Below, piece by piece: positions 8,882-18,005 of a DNA stretch of 64,000 nucleotides (positions within the stretch are counted from its first letter, which is position 1; every line of letters starts with the position of its first letter). A program made the position numbers and the translations under genes. This DNA comes from an uncultured Myxococcales bacterium (GTDB taxonomy: Bacteria; Myxococcota; Myxococcia; Myxococcales; Myxococcaceae): assembly GCA_937980205.1 (NCBI GenBank), contig CALJKW010000066.1, positions 78,487-142,486 of the forward strand. Direction: 5' to 3'. The notes under the pieces were generated by a model. The model did no database searches and was not told the DNA's origin. It saw nothing but the letters and a program-made list of their open reading frames with translations.

Positions 8882-9697
8882 GTGGCGAAGGAAAAAGACA
8901 CTCTTTCGCAGTCCGACGAGCACAACGCTCGCGGCATCGAGCTTGCCGACCGCGGCTGGCTCGACGAGGCCATCAAGGAGTTCAAGAAGGCCATCGAGCT
9001 CGACCCCAGCTCCGCACACGCGCACGACAACCTCGCCACCGTCTACGCCGAGAAGAAGCAGTACCGCGACGCGCTCGCCGAGTACCTCACCGCGCTGCGC
9101 CTCGAGCCCGACTCCGCGACCGCGCACTACAACCTCGCCTGCTTCCTCTCCACGCACGGCCCCGACATGGCCGTCACCCAGTACAAGGAAGCCATCGAGC
9201 TCGACCCCGAGTACCCCGACGCGCACCTGAACCTCGGCCTCACCCACGCCGACCTCGGCCACACCGAAGAGGCGATGAAAGAGCTCAACACCGCCATCGA
9301 GCTCGACCCCACCGACGCCTTCCCGCGCCACGAGCTCGCCGCGCTGCAGATGGACGAGGGCGACTACCGCTCGGCCATCTCCCAGCTCAAAGAGGTCGTC
9401 CGCCTCGAGCCCGACAACTTCGAGGCGCACCTCGACTTAGGCATCTGCTACGCGCAGAAGGGCTTCTACGCCGAGGCCGAGCGCGCCTACGAGCGCGCGA
9501 AGCAGCTCAACCCCGAAGACCTGCTCCTCACGTACAACCTCGGCGCGCTGTACGCCCTGTGGGACCGCCGCAAAGACGCGCTCCAGCACCTCGAGCGCGC
9601 CATCGCCATCGACCGCAACAAGGTCGCCGGCTGGCTCGCCACCGACCCGATGTTCGACTCGCTCAAGGGCGACCCCGAGTTCGAGGCGCTGCTCTAG
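8882..9697 (+). CDS. TPR-repeat protein
   Basis: 271 residues from a GTG at 8882. Almost the whole chain is tetratricopeptide repeats: blocks such as AIKEFKKAIELDPSSAHAHDNLA, ALAEYLTALRLEPDSATAHYNLA and AMKELNTAIELDPTDAFPRHELA recur every 34 residues, seven to eight in total. No signal peptide is seen, so it is a cytosolic scaffold for protein-protein contacts. The last repeat is followed by KVAGWLATDPMFDSLKGDPEFEALL, a common TPR end cap. Its stop overlaps the GTG start of the CorC-like gene by one base, so the two are translationally coupled. Confidence 0.88.
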   Translation: MAKEKDTLSQSDEHNARGIELADRGWLDEAIKEFKKAIELDPSSAHAHDNLATVYAEKKQYRDALAEYLTALRLEPDSATAHYNLACFLSTHGPDMAVTQYKEAIELDPEYPDAHLNLGLTHADLGHTEEAMKELNTAIELDPTDAFPRHELAALQMDEGDYRSAISQLKEVVRLEPDNFEAHLDLGICYAQKGFYAEAERAYERAKQLNPEDLLLTYNLGALYALWDRRKDALQHLERAIAIDRNKVAGWLATDPMFDSLKGDPEFEALL

Positions 9698-11055
9698 TGA
9701 CCGAGTGGGTCGCGCTCGGCGCAGCACTGCTGCTCGTCCTCGCGAACGGCTTCTTCGTCGCGGTCGAGTTCGCCCTCGTCAAGGTCCGCGGCACGCAGCT
9801 CGAGGCGCTCGCCACGCAGGGCAAGGCCGGCGCGAGCACCGCCCTCAGCATGCGCAAGAGCCTCGACACCTGGCTCTCGGCCAGCCAGGTCGGCATCACG
9901 CTCGCCTCGCTCGCGCTCGGCTGGGTCGGAGAGCCCGCCTTCGAGCACCTCATCGAGCCGCTCGTGGTGAAGGTCGCGCCCGAGAACACCGCCGCCCGCG
10001 CCATCGCCCACACCGTCGGCATCGTCTTCGCCTTCGGCATCATCACGTTCCTGCACATCGTCGTCGGAGAGCAGGTGCCCAAGACGATGGCCATTCAGAA
10101 GCCCGAGCGCACCGCGCTGCTGCTCGCGTTTCCGATGCGCATCTTCTACCTCGTCTTCTTTCCCGTCATCTGGCTCTTGAACCAGGGCACGCGCGTCGTC
10201 CTCAAGATGTTCGGCCTCGAGCAGAAGAGCGGGGAGGGCGCCGAGGCGCTCTCCGAAGAAGAGCTGCGCCTCGTCTTCACCTCCAGCGCCCAGGCCGGAG
10301 CCATCGCCAACTCCCGCGCCGAGCTGCTCGAGCGCGCGCTCTCCATGATGGAGAAGACCGCGCGCCAGGTGCTCGTGCCGCGCTCGCAGATGAAGTACCT
10401 CGATCTCGACCTGCCGCTGGAGAAGAACCTCGAAGAGGCCCGCCTCGCCGGCCACACGTGGATGCCCGTCGTGCGCGGCACGCTCGACCGCGTCGAGGGC
10501 ATCGCCAACGTGAAGGAGCTCTACTTCCTGCTCTCGCGCGGCGAGCTCAAGGCGATCTCCCAGGCGCAGAAGCCGGTGCTGTTCGTGCCCGAGAGCGTCA
10601 CCCTCGAGCAGCTGCTCGGAGAGTTCCGCCGCCGCAACCGCCAGATGGCCGTCGTCGTCGACGAGCACGGAGGCACCAGCGGCCTCGTCACCCTCGCCGA
10701 CGTCGTCGCCGAGCTCGTCGGCAACGTCGCCAAGCTCGGCCGCAAGCTCGAGCCCGTGCGCGCGCTGCCCGGCGGCCGCATCGAGCTGCCCGGCTCGGCG
10801 CAGCTCGACGATCTCGAGCACACGCTCGAGGTCGAGTTCGACGTCGATCACTCCGAGGTCACCACGCTCGGCGGCTACCTGATGGCCAAGCTCGGTCGCG
10901 TGCCCGTCGCCGGAGACCTGTGGACGTTCGACGAGTACCGCATCGTCGTCGTGAAGACCGAGGGGCCGCGCGTGCAGACGGTGCGCATCGAGCCGAAGAC
11001 CGCTCCCGTCCCGGCGCCCAGCCCGCCCGCGATGCCGCTGCCGAAGGGCGGCTGA
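9697..11055 (+). CDS. CNNM/CorC-HlyC family transporter-like membrane protein
   Basis: 452 residues from a GTG overlapping the upstream TAG. The N-terminal 180 residues form a CNNM (DUF21) membrane domain with about four hydrophobic segments, including ANGFFVAVEFALVKVR and IVFAFGIITFLHIVVGEQVPK. Next are paired CBS domains (about 200-330; VVVDEHGGTSGLVTLADVVAELVG) and a C-terminal CorC/HlyC domain (about 345-430). The family is linked to magnesium or cobalt efflux and, in some cases, haemolysin-like phenotypes. A Pro-rich tail ends the protein. It is co-expressed with the TPR protein. Confidence 0.92.
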   Translation: MTEWVALGAALLLVLANGFFVAVEFALVKVRGTQLEALATQGKAGASTALSMRKSLDTWLSASQVGITLASLALGWVGEPAFEHLIEPLVVKVAPENTAARAIAHTVGIVFAFGIITFLHIVVGEQVPKTMAIQKPERTALLLAFPMRIFYLVFFPVIWLLNQGTRVVLKMFGLEQKSGEGAEALSEEELRLVFTSSAQAGAIANSRAELLERALSMMEKTARQVLVPRSQMKYLDLDLPLEKNLEEARLAGHTWMPVVRGTLDRVEGIANVKELYFLLSRGELKAISQAQKPVLFVPESVTLEQLLGEFRRRNRQMAVVVDEHGGTSGLVTLADVVAELVGNVAKLGRKLEPVRALPGGRIELPGSAQLDDLEHTLEVEFDVDHSEVTTLGGYLMAKLGRVPVAGDLWTFDEYRIVVVKTEGPRVQTVRIEPKTAPVPAPSPPAMPLPKGG

Positions 11056-11101
11056 GCTACACTTCGGGGCCCGAAGGCCGAAGAAGGAAGGACGGTCCCA
11101 C

Positions 11102-12517
11102 ATGCGCTCGATCGCAATCGCGTCCGCGATGACGTTCGCCGCCGCAGTGCTCGTGTCGGCGTGTCAGTGCAACCTGCCGGTGCCCTGCGCCGACAGCCGC
11201 GAGTGCCCCGCGGGGCAGACGTGCATCGGCGGAAGCTGTCAGGGGCCGAGCGGCAGCGGCGGCAACAGCGGCACGGGCGGCAGCAGCGGCACCGGCGGAG
11301 CCGGCGGCGCCGGCGGCTGCACCGGCCTGCAGTGCCAGCAGATGACCTGCGCTGGCGGAGCCAAGACCACCATCAGCGGCAAGGTCTACGCGCCCAACGG
11401 CACGCTGCCGCTCTACAACGCGGTCGTCTACGTGCCGAACACCGACGTCGCGCCGTTCACACCGGGGGTCAGCTGCGACAAGTGCGGGGCAGGGCTGTCG
11501 GGCAACCCGATCGTGCAGACCACGAGCGATGCGGCGGGCAACTTCCGGCTCGAGGACGTGCCCGCAGGCACCAACATCCCGCTCGTCATCCAGATGGGGC
11601 GGTGGCGCCGCGTCGTGCGCATCCCCACCGTCACCGCGTGCATGAACAACGCGATCTCCGACGCGCAGGTGACGCGCCTGCCGCGCACCAAAGCTGAAGG
11701 CGACATTCCGCTCATGGCCATCGCGACCGGCAACGCGGACCCGTTCGAGTGCCTGTTGCGGAAGATCGGCATCGACGACTCCGAGTTCACGCTGCCCAGC
11801 GGCACCGGGCGCGTGCACTTCCACCGCTACAACGGCAGGGACATGAGCCCGTCCGCCCCCGCCGGCAGCGAGCTCGTCGGCAGCGCGAGCAACCTCATGC
11901 GCTACGACGTCGTGATGCTGCCGTGCGAGGGCAGCCACATGCTCAAGCCCGCCGCCCACACGCAGAACATCATCGACTACACGACGGCCGGCGGCCGCGT
12001 GTTCGCGACCCACTTCTCGTACGTGTGGATCGAGTACGCCCAGGCGCCGTTCCCCACCACCGCCACGTGGCGCGGCAACTCGAACGCGCCTGACGGCACG
12101 GTGTACACGCTCGACACCAGCTTCCCGAAGGGCAGCACGTTCGCCGACTGGCTGCAGAACGTGAACGCGACGACGACGCGCGGCGAGCTGCCGATCTTCG
12201 AGCCGCGCCGCAACGTGGTGTCGGTGAACAACGCCGTGGCGCAGCGCTGGTTCTACTCGATGGCCCAGAGCAACGTCGGCCACTACACGTTCAACACCCC
12301 GGTGGCGTCGCTGTTGCCCGACGGCGGCTCTCCGGATCAGTGCGGCCGCGTCGTGTTCTCGGACTTCCACGTCTCGGCCGCCGCGCTCTCGGGGATGCCG
12401 ACGTTCCCGGCCTCGTGCAAGACCGAGGAGCTCAGCGCGCAGGAGAAGGCGCTCGCGTTCATGCTGTTCGATCTCTCCGCCTGCGTGCAGCGCGACGAGC
12501 TGCCGCCGATCAACTGA
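11102..12517 (+). CDS. Lipoprotein with carboxypeptidase-regulatory-like domain
   Basis: 471 residues. A Shine-Dalgarno GAAGGAAGG lies about 10 bp before the ATG. Signal peptide with lipobox VSAC, then a Cys-rich CADSRECPAGQTCIGGSC module, a Gly/Ser/Thr linker (residues 40-75) and a carboxypeptidase-regulatory-like beta sandwich (about residues 85-200: TISGKVYAPNGTLPLYNAVVYVPN ending at VTRLP). The rest is a unique domain with YDVVMLPCEGSH and DYTTAGGRVFATHFSYVW, reminiscent of ThuA or glutamine-amidotransferase-like folds. Such proteins are common in Myxococcota and their function is unknown. The window gives no linked pathway. Confidence 0.75.
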   Translation: MRSIAIASAMTFAAAVLVSACQCNLPVPCADSRECPAGQTCIGGSCQGPSGSGGNSGTGGSSGTGGAGGAGGCTGLQCQQMTCAGGAKTTISGKVYAPNGTLPLYNAVVYVPNTDVAPFTPGVSCDKCGAGLSGNPIVQTTSDAAGNFRLEDVPAGTNIPLVIQMGRWRRVVRIPTVTACMNNAISDAQVTRLPRTKAEGDIPLMAIATGNADPFECLLRKIGIDDSEFTLPSGTGRVHFHRYNGRDMSPSAPAGSELVGSASNLMRYDVVMLPCEGSHMLKPAAHTQNIIDYTTAGGRVFATHFSYVWIEYAQAPFPTTATWRGNSNAPDGTVYTLDTSFPKGSTFADWLQNVNATTTRGELPIFEPRRNVVSVNNAVAQRWFYSMAQSNVGHYTFNTPVASLLPDGGSPDQCGRVVFSDFHVSAAALSGMPTFPASCKTEELSAQEKALAFMLFDLSACVQRDELPPIN

Positions 12518-12524
12518 GCGGCAC

Positions 12525-12604
12525 GAAATGGGGACAGGCTGCTTTTCTCCGAGGGCAGCGCTCGGGCGGAAAAGCAGCCTGTCCCCATTTCAGCTGTCCC
12601 CATT
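12525..12604. repeat. REP-like palindrome, GGGGACAGGC family, copy 2
   Basis: Perfect 23-bp inverted repeat: arms 12525-12547 and 12569-12591, core ATGGGGACAGGCTGC, 21-nt loop. A partial third copy (CTGTCCCCATTTCAG) follows and its last bases form the mutS-like stop codon at 12605. The element lies exactly between two convergent genes and shares the GGGGACAGGC core with 1168-1255. Confidence 0.8.
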
Positions 12605-14362
12605 TCAGCCCAGCGGCACGCCGGCGGCCTCGAGCAGCCTCAGCGCGTTGGTCGTCTCGACGACGCCCTCGCGCAGCCGGTAATCGAAGACCATCTGCCC
12701 ATCGCGGACGTCGTCGCGGAAGTGCACGTTCCGCACGCCCTGCGTCTCGGTGAGCATCAGGTCGTGCGTGGTGACTCCGCCGATGGCGCCGGCGTCGCGC
12801 AACAGCTCGAGCAGGCGCTTGGAGGCGATCTGCCGCTCTTTCGTGTTCGTGCCCATCAGCAGCTCGTCGAGCAGGACCAGGGCGCGCCCGCGGGCTGCCC
12901 GGGCGGCGTCGAGCACCGCCTTCACGCGCTGCACCTCGGCGTAGAAGTACGAGACACCGCGCTCGAGCGAGTCTTTCACGCGCATCAGCGTGAGCGGCCG
13001 AAGCTGCGAGAGCTTCAGCTCGGCGGCGCACACCGGCATGCCGGCGAGCGCCATCACCGTGTTGAGCCCCACGGCGCGCAGCAGCGTCGTCTTGCCCGAC
13101 ATGTTCGAGCCGGTGATGACCCAGAGCTGCCGCGACAGCGACACGTCGTTCACCACCGGCTTCTCGAGCAGCGGGTGGCCCAGGCCCTTCGCGTCGAAGA
13201 CGGCGTCCTCGGCGGCGATGACGGGGAACGCGTCGGCCGGCCGCTCGGCCGCCCAGGTGCCGATCGCCGCCAGCGCCTCGAGCTCGGCGAGCGCCTCGAA
13301 CCACGCGCGCACGTCGCGGCCCTCGCGCACGCGCCAGTCCTCGAGGCGGAACAGCCAGTGCAGATCCCACAGCAGGAGCACGTTGATGACCGCGTGGTAC
13401 TGGCCCGACGAGCGCAGCTCGGCGAACGAGAACAGCCGGCCGAAGCGGGCGAGCTTCTGTGAGGCCCCGGCCTTCTCGCGCAGCCGCGACAGGCGCGCGT
13501 CGGAGAACTTCTGGGCGTGCACCGCGGCGAACGTCTGCTCGTAGCGCACGAAGCCGCCCTCGCCGTCGGTGAGCGTCGAGTAGAACTTCGAGCACGCGGC
13601 CCAGGTGATGGCGGCGACTCCGAGCTGCGCGAAGAACGACAGCCCCGCGTAGAGCGGAGGCAGATCCGCGTACTGGGCGAGCAGCCCCAGGGTCAGCGTC
13701 AGCACCGGCAGCACGTACGCGAGCGGGCGCGCCCAGCGGATGCCCGAGAGCATCGCCGGCCCTTCGACCCACGCGATGAACCGCGACGGGTCGGCGCGCT
13801 TCTCCGACGCAACGCGCGCCTCGGTCAGCAGCGCCTGGCGGAAGTCGGTCAGCGTGGAGAGCTCCTTCGCCGCGGCCTGCCGCGACACGATCTCTTCCGC
13901 GCTCTCGGCCGGAGCGAGCAGCCACGACGCGAGCAGCTTCTCTCCTGCCTTGGTGGCCGTCTCGTTGAGCCGCTGGAACAGCGACCCCTGGCCGAAGACG
14001 TCGAGGTCCGGCGTGTAGAGGTGATCGCCTTGGAGGTACTCGTCTCCGCGGGCGGTGAAGGCGTGCCACTTTCCCTGCAGGCGATCGAGCCCCCGCTGGT
14101 TCAGCTCGGCGCTCGCCTTCGCGCGGCGCTCGGCTTCGATGACGCGCGAGTGCCAGGTGGCCAGCACGAGGAAGACGACGAAGCACGCCCCGGCGATCGC
14201 CCAGGCCCACGAGGGCAGGCGGTTGAACGTCACCGCGACCGCGAGGCCCGCCGCCGCGAGGAAGAAGAGGAGCCTGCCGTTCGCCAGCGCCGCTGAGCGC
14301 CGGTCGAGCGCCCCGACGCGGTCCAGAAACTGTTTCGTCCGTTGACGATACGTCTCCTCCAT
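12605..14362 (-). CDS. Membrane-anchored MutS-family ATPase
   Basis: 585 residues, far shorter than true MutS (about 850). The N-terminal third has two pairs of hydrophobic segments (about residues 30-70 and 215-265) in place of the mismatch-recognition domain. The C-terminal 200 residues are a MutS-type ABC ATPase: Walker A GSNMSGKTT near residue 418, signature region RVKDSLERGVSYF, Walker B ALVLLDELLMGTNT and a switch His in THDLML. These membrane MutS homologues occur in many phyla and have no proven repair role, lacking the FxE mismatch motif. It ends directly in the REP element. Confidence 0.85.
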   Translation of the reverse strand: MEETYRQRTKQFLDRVGALDRRSAALANGRLLFFLAAAGLAVAVTFNRLPSWAWAIAGACFVVFLVLATWHSRVIEAERRAKASAELNQRGLDRLQGKWHAFTARGDEYLQGDHLYTPDLDVFGQGSLFQRLNETATKAGEKLLASWLLAPAESAEEIVSRQAAAKELSTLTDFRQALLTEARVASEKRADPSRFIAWVEGPAMLSGIRWARPLAYVLPVLTLTLGLLAQYADLPPLYAGLSFFAQLGVAAITWAACSKFYSTLTDGEGGFVRYEQTFAAVHAQKFSDARLSRLREKAGASQKLARFGRLFSFAELRSSGQYHAVINVLLLWDLHWLFRLEDWRVREGRDVRAWFEALAELEALAAIGTWAAERPADAFPVIAAEDAVFDAKGLGHPLLEKPVVNDVSLSRQLWVITGSNMSGKTTLLRAVGLNTVMALAGMPVCAAELKLSQLRPLTLMRVKDSLERGVSYFYAEVQRVKAVLDAARAARGRALVLLDELLMGTNTKERQIASKRLLELLRDAGAIGGVTTHDLMLTETQGVRNVHFRDDVRDGQMVFDYRLREGVVETTNALRLLEAAGVPLG

Positions 14363-14511
14363 TTCGGTGCTTTTGCCAGAGAGCTTGCGGATTCGCTCGT
14401 TTGAACGGCAGGCAACCCTCGGCAGCTTTCTCGCGATACCTACACCGCACTACAGACGCGTCGAGGACCCCGTCGCATTTTCAAAGCAAGAGAGATAGAT
14501 CGCCGCACCCC

Positions 14512-14579
14512 CAATGTGCCTTCAGCGGAATTCCAGCGGATTCGCCGGTTTGACCCGCAAGGCCGAAAAAGGCACATTG
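14512..14579 (+). promoter_or_regulatory. Leader inverted repeat upstream of the surface operon
   Basis: Perfect 11-bp arms CAATGTGCCTT (14512-14522) and AAGGCACATTG (14569-14579) enclose 46 nt and end 20 bp before the first ATG of the five-gene operon. In RNA this would form a stem with a large loop, ending just ahead of the GAGGA ribosome site at 14588-14592. It may be an attenuator, an RNA-binding protein site or a regulator operator. No clear -35/-10 pair was identified. Confidence 0.5.
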
Positions 14580-14599
14580 CGCCGCGCGAGGACCCCAAC

Positions 14600-17500
14600 A
14601 TGACGATGAACCGCTTCCTGGCAGCCACTGTGATGTCCCTGTTCGTAGTCTCCGGCTGCGACTGTGGGCCCCGCAAGCCGCCCATCGACAACTATGGCCA
14701 GGTCGGCATCGTCTTCGAGCAAGACGGCGTCGTCATCACGCACCCCACCGAGGCCACCTACGACTTCGACAAGGTGCCGATGGGCACGGCGAAGAAGATG
14801 AAGCTCACGATCCAGAACCGCGGCCGCGCGGCGCTCGATCTGCAGGAGGTCACGAAGCTCGAGGGCGCCAACCTCAAGCTCGGCGAAACGCTGAACGAGA
14901 CGCCGGCCGTGTTCGAGGTGGCGTTCACGCCCACGACGCTCGCCGCCAGCGAGTCGGTCGACTTCGAGATCGTCTTCAACTCGCCGGTCGAGACTGACAC
15001 GACCGTCCTCACGCGCGACTGGCTGGCGAAGATCACGCTGCGCATCGGCAACGTCGAGCCGGGCTCCGAGACCGCCACCATCACCTTCACCGGCACCGCG
15101 ATCGCCGGCAACTGCGTGCTCCCGACGACGATCGACTTCGGCGCCGTCATGCTGCAGGACACGGTGAAGCAGACGGTCAAGGTGAACAACACCTCGCCGC
15201 TGCAGGTGACCGCGAGCGTCGGCGCCATCACGTCGAACTCGGGTGACCACAACGCGTTCGGCTTCGCGGCCGAGTCGATCACCGGCGAGGCGAGCATCCC
15301 CGCCGGCAGCTCGCGCGACATCGCGCTCACCTTCAAGCCCACCAACACGCAGGACTACCTCGCTCTCGTGAAGGCGCGCGCCGCCGCCGAGTGCCCCGAG
15401 GTGACGATCAAGCTCGTCGGCTCGGGCGTGAACTCGGTGCTCACCTGCGACCCCACGCCGCTCGACTTCGGCTACCTCACCCCCGGCCTCACCGTGCAGA
15501 AGGAGCTCACGCTCACGAACCAGGGCCTCGCGCCGATCGACATCACGAACGCCCGCACGCTGATCGGCATGACGCCTTCGAGCGAGTTCAAGCTGCTCGG
15601 GGCGAACGCGTTCACCGTCCCTGGCGCGACCCGCACCAACGGCACGTTGACGCCGGGCCAGACCAAGCTGCAGCTGACGTTCACGCCGGCCAACCTCGGC
15701 CTGCGCAACGGCCGGTTCAACATGACTACGACGCTCGCTCCGCAGCCGTCGCTCGACTGCCCGCTGCGCGGCACCGGCGGCGGCCCTGACATCGACATCA
15801 AGCCGGCGGCGATGAACTTCGGCAAGGTCCCGTTCTTCGCCAGCGCGCCGACGCCGTTCCACGTCAGCCGCAAGGTCACCATCCGCAACCTCGGCACGCG
15901 CCCGATGCCGGCCGACCCGAACGCGAACCTGAAGCTCGGCACCATGGGCAGCGGCACGAACCCGTGGACGATCACTCCGAAGAACGCGGACTCGATGGAC
16001 CCGAACCTCATCTGCGTCGGCGTCTTCAACACGACGACCAACATGTGCGAGCCTGGCTTCCCCGCTGGGTACGACCCGGCCGTGGGCCTCGAGGCGATCG
16101 CCACCTCGTTCCTCGACGTGCCGATCCGCATCACGCCGAACGCGGCGAACAAGAACCTCGAGTGGGACGTCACGTTCAACTCGAACGACCCCGACGAGCC
16201 CGCGATCGTCGTGAACGTCAAGGCGCAGTCGGTCGACCTGCCGCCGTGCAACTACTCGGTCACTCCGACGTCGCTCAACTTCGGCCTCGTCACGCCGCCG
16301 CAGTACCGCGACCTCTCGTTCCAGATCCGCAACCTCGGCATGAACATGAACGAGACGTGCCTCATCACGCACCTCGAGATGAAGGCCGGCTCGAACGCGA
16401 TCTTCACGCTGCCCGCCGGTGAGCTCGACCAGGTCGAGCTGCAGCCGGGCCAGGTGCAGAACGTCACCGTCCGCGCGTGGCCGATGGGCAACGCGAGCGC
16501 GACGGTCAACCAGGTGATGGGCAACGTGACGTTCGGCATCAGCTCGCCGACCGCACCGACGCGGGACATCTCGCTCACCGCGTCGATCGCGACGGCCTGC
16601 CTCACCATCACCCCGAACGACCTCGACTTCGGCACCGTGCAGAAGAACTGCAACTCGCCGCGCCGCACGTTCAGCATCTACAACACGTGCCCCACCGCGG
16701 TGACGGTGCAGAGCTACGGCATGCTCGCCGCCGCCGGCGTGCAGCCCGGCACGATGTACTGCCCGGGCCCGATGCCGTGCCCCGAGTTCCTCATCGACGG
16801 CACGCCGAGCTTCGGCGCCGGCACCAGCATCACGTCCGGCTCGATGCCGCACACGTTCGCCATCCGCTACAAGCCGCTCGATGACGGTCCGGACACCGGC
16901 GCGTTCCTGCTCAAGGTCGTGCAGAACGGCCAGACGGTCGACTACGTCGTCACGCTCCGCGGCGTCGGCGACAACATGGGCCTCAACACCGACACGTTCC
17001 GCCAGGACAGCAAGCCCAAGGCCGACATCCTCCTGGTGATCGACGACTCCTGCTCGATGTTCGACAAGCAGGTGAGCATGGGCACGAACTTCGGCTCGTT
17101 CATCCGCTACGCGCAGTCGGCCGCGGTCGACTACCACATCTCCGTCATCGGCACCGAGATCAACGCCGCGCGCGCCGGCCGCTTCATCGGCGCTCCGAAC
17201 AACAACGGCCCCGCGAACGGCGGCTGCCCCGGCTACACCGGCCCGAAGGTGCTGACGCCGCAGACCGCGAACGTCGAGAACCTGTTCCGGCAGGTGACCT
17301 GCGTCGGCACGAGCGGCGGCTACGAAGGCATGGCCTGCATGGCGGTGCAGGCGCTCACCGCGCCGTTCATCACCGACCCGCAGATCAACGGCGGCTTCCT
17401 GCGGCCCGACGCGATCCTCGCGGTCGTCGCGGTCACCGACGCCGATGAGCAGTGCCCGGCGGCCGCGACCGTCTACGAGAACCAGCTGCGCAACATCAAG

Positions 17501-17941
17501 GGCGCGCAGAACGCGAACCTCTTCTCGTACAACGTCATCGGCCCGTTCCTGCCGAGCTCGCCCTCGGGCTGCAGCTACGACTGCGGCTCTTCGTGCGACG
17601 TCTCGAAGCACAACTACCTGGTCAATGCCTTCAACGGCGTGAAGGACGAGATCTGCACGCCGAACTGGGCCACCACGCTCGAGAACCTCGGCAAGATCGC
17701 CTTCGGCTTCCGCACGAACTTCTTCCTCACCGCAGAGCCGGATCTCACCGGCGGCAAGACCATCACCGTCAAGATGGACGACGGCATGGGCGGCCCGCTC
17801 ACGGTCGTCGACCCCGTCGACCCGCGCGGCGCCCCGGTCTGGAGCTACGACTCGGTCAGCAACTCGGTCGTCTTCCAGCCGCTCTTCGTGCCCGCGCCGG
17901 GCCAGGTGATGACCATCACCTACTACGTCGCGTGTCTCTGA
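14600..17941 (+). CDS. ASH/choice-of-anchor-D repeat lipoprotein with C-terminal VWA domain, paralogue 1
   Basis: 1,113 residues. The ATG at 14600 follows a GAGGA site and gives a signal peptide with lipobox VSGC. About five ASH-type beta sandwiches follow, each opening with a C...P..LDFG.V strand (near residues 178, 288, 406, 559 and 675). A VWA-like domain starts about residue 809 (ADILLVIDDSCSM); D-D-S-C-S fits a metal-ion-dependent adhesion site. The C-terminal 70 residues (FFLTAEPDL onward) form another small beta domain. It is probably displayed on the cell surface and binds a ligand through the VWA domain. First gene of the operon; paralogous to the next gene along its full length. Confidence 0.85.
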   Translation: MTMNRFLAATVMSLFVVSGCDCGPRKPPIDNYGQVGIVFEQDGVVITHPTEATYDFDKVPMGTAKKMKLTIQNRGRAALDLQEVTKLEGANLKLGETLNETPAVFEVAFTPTTLAASESVDFEIVFNSPVETDTTVLTRDWLAKITLRIGNVEPGSETATITFTGTAIAGNCVLPTTIDFGAVMLQDTVKQTVKVNNTSPLQVTASVGAITSNSGDHNAFGFAAESITGEASIPAGSSRDIALTFKPTNTQDYLALVKARAAAECPEVTIKLVGSGVNSVLTCDPTPLDFGYLTPGLTVQKELTLTNQGLAPIDITNARTLIGMTPSSEFKLLGANAFTVPGATRTNGTLTPGQTKLQLTFTPANLGLRNGRFNMTTTLAPQPSLDCPLRGTGGGPDIDIKPAAMNFGKVPFFASAPTPFHVSRKVTIRNLGTRPMPADPNANLKLGTMGSGTNPWTITPKNADSMDPNLICVGVFNTTTNMCEPGFPAGYDPAVGLEAIATSFLDVPIRITPNAANKNLEWDVTFNSNDPDEPAIVVNVKAQSVDLPPCNYSVTPTSLNFGLVTPPQYRDLSFQIRNLGMNMNETCLITHLEMKAGSNAIFTLPAGELDQVELQPGQVQNVTVRAWPMGNASATVNQVMGNVTFGISSPTAPTRDISLTASIATACLTITPNDLDFGTVQKNCNSPRRTFSIYNTCPTAVTVQSYGMLAAAGVQPGTMYCPGPMPCPEFLIDGTPSFGAGTSITSGSMPHTFAIRYKPLDDGPDTGAFLLKVVQNGQTVDYVVTLRGVGDNMGLNTDTFRQDSKPKADILLVIDDSCSMFDKQVSMGTNFGSFIRYAQSAAVDYHISVIGTEINAARAGRFIGAPNNNGPANGGCPGYTGPKVLTPQTANVENLFRQVTCVGTSGGYEGMACMAVQALTAPFITDPQINGGFLRPDAILAVVAVTDADEQCPAAATVYENQLRNIKGAQNANLFSYNVIGPFLPSSPSGCSYDCGSSCDVSKHNYLVNAFNGVKDEICTPNWATTLENLGKIAFGFRTNFFLTAEPDLTGGKTITVKMDDGMGGPLTVVDPVDPRGAPVWSYDSVSNSVVFQPLFVPAPGQVMTITYYVACL

Positions 17942-18005
17942 GTTGAGATACAGCAGGGCGTGACATAAGGCGGGGGGCCGAACCCGCCTCATGGAAGGAA
18001 CAGAC

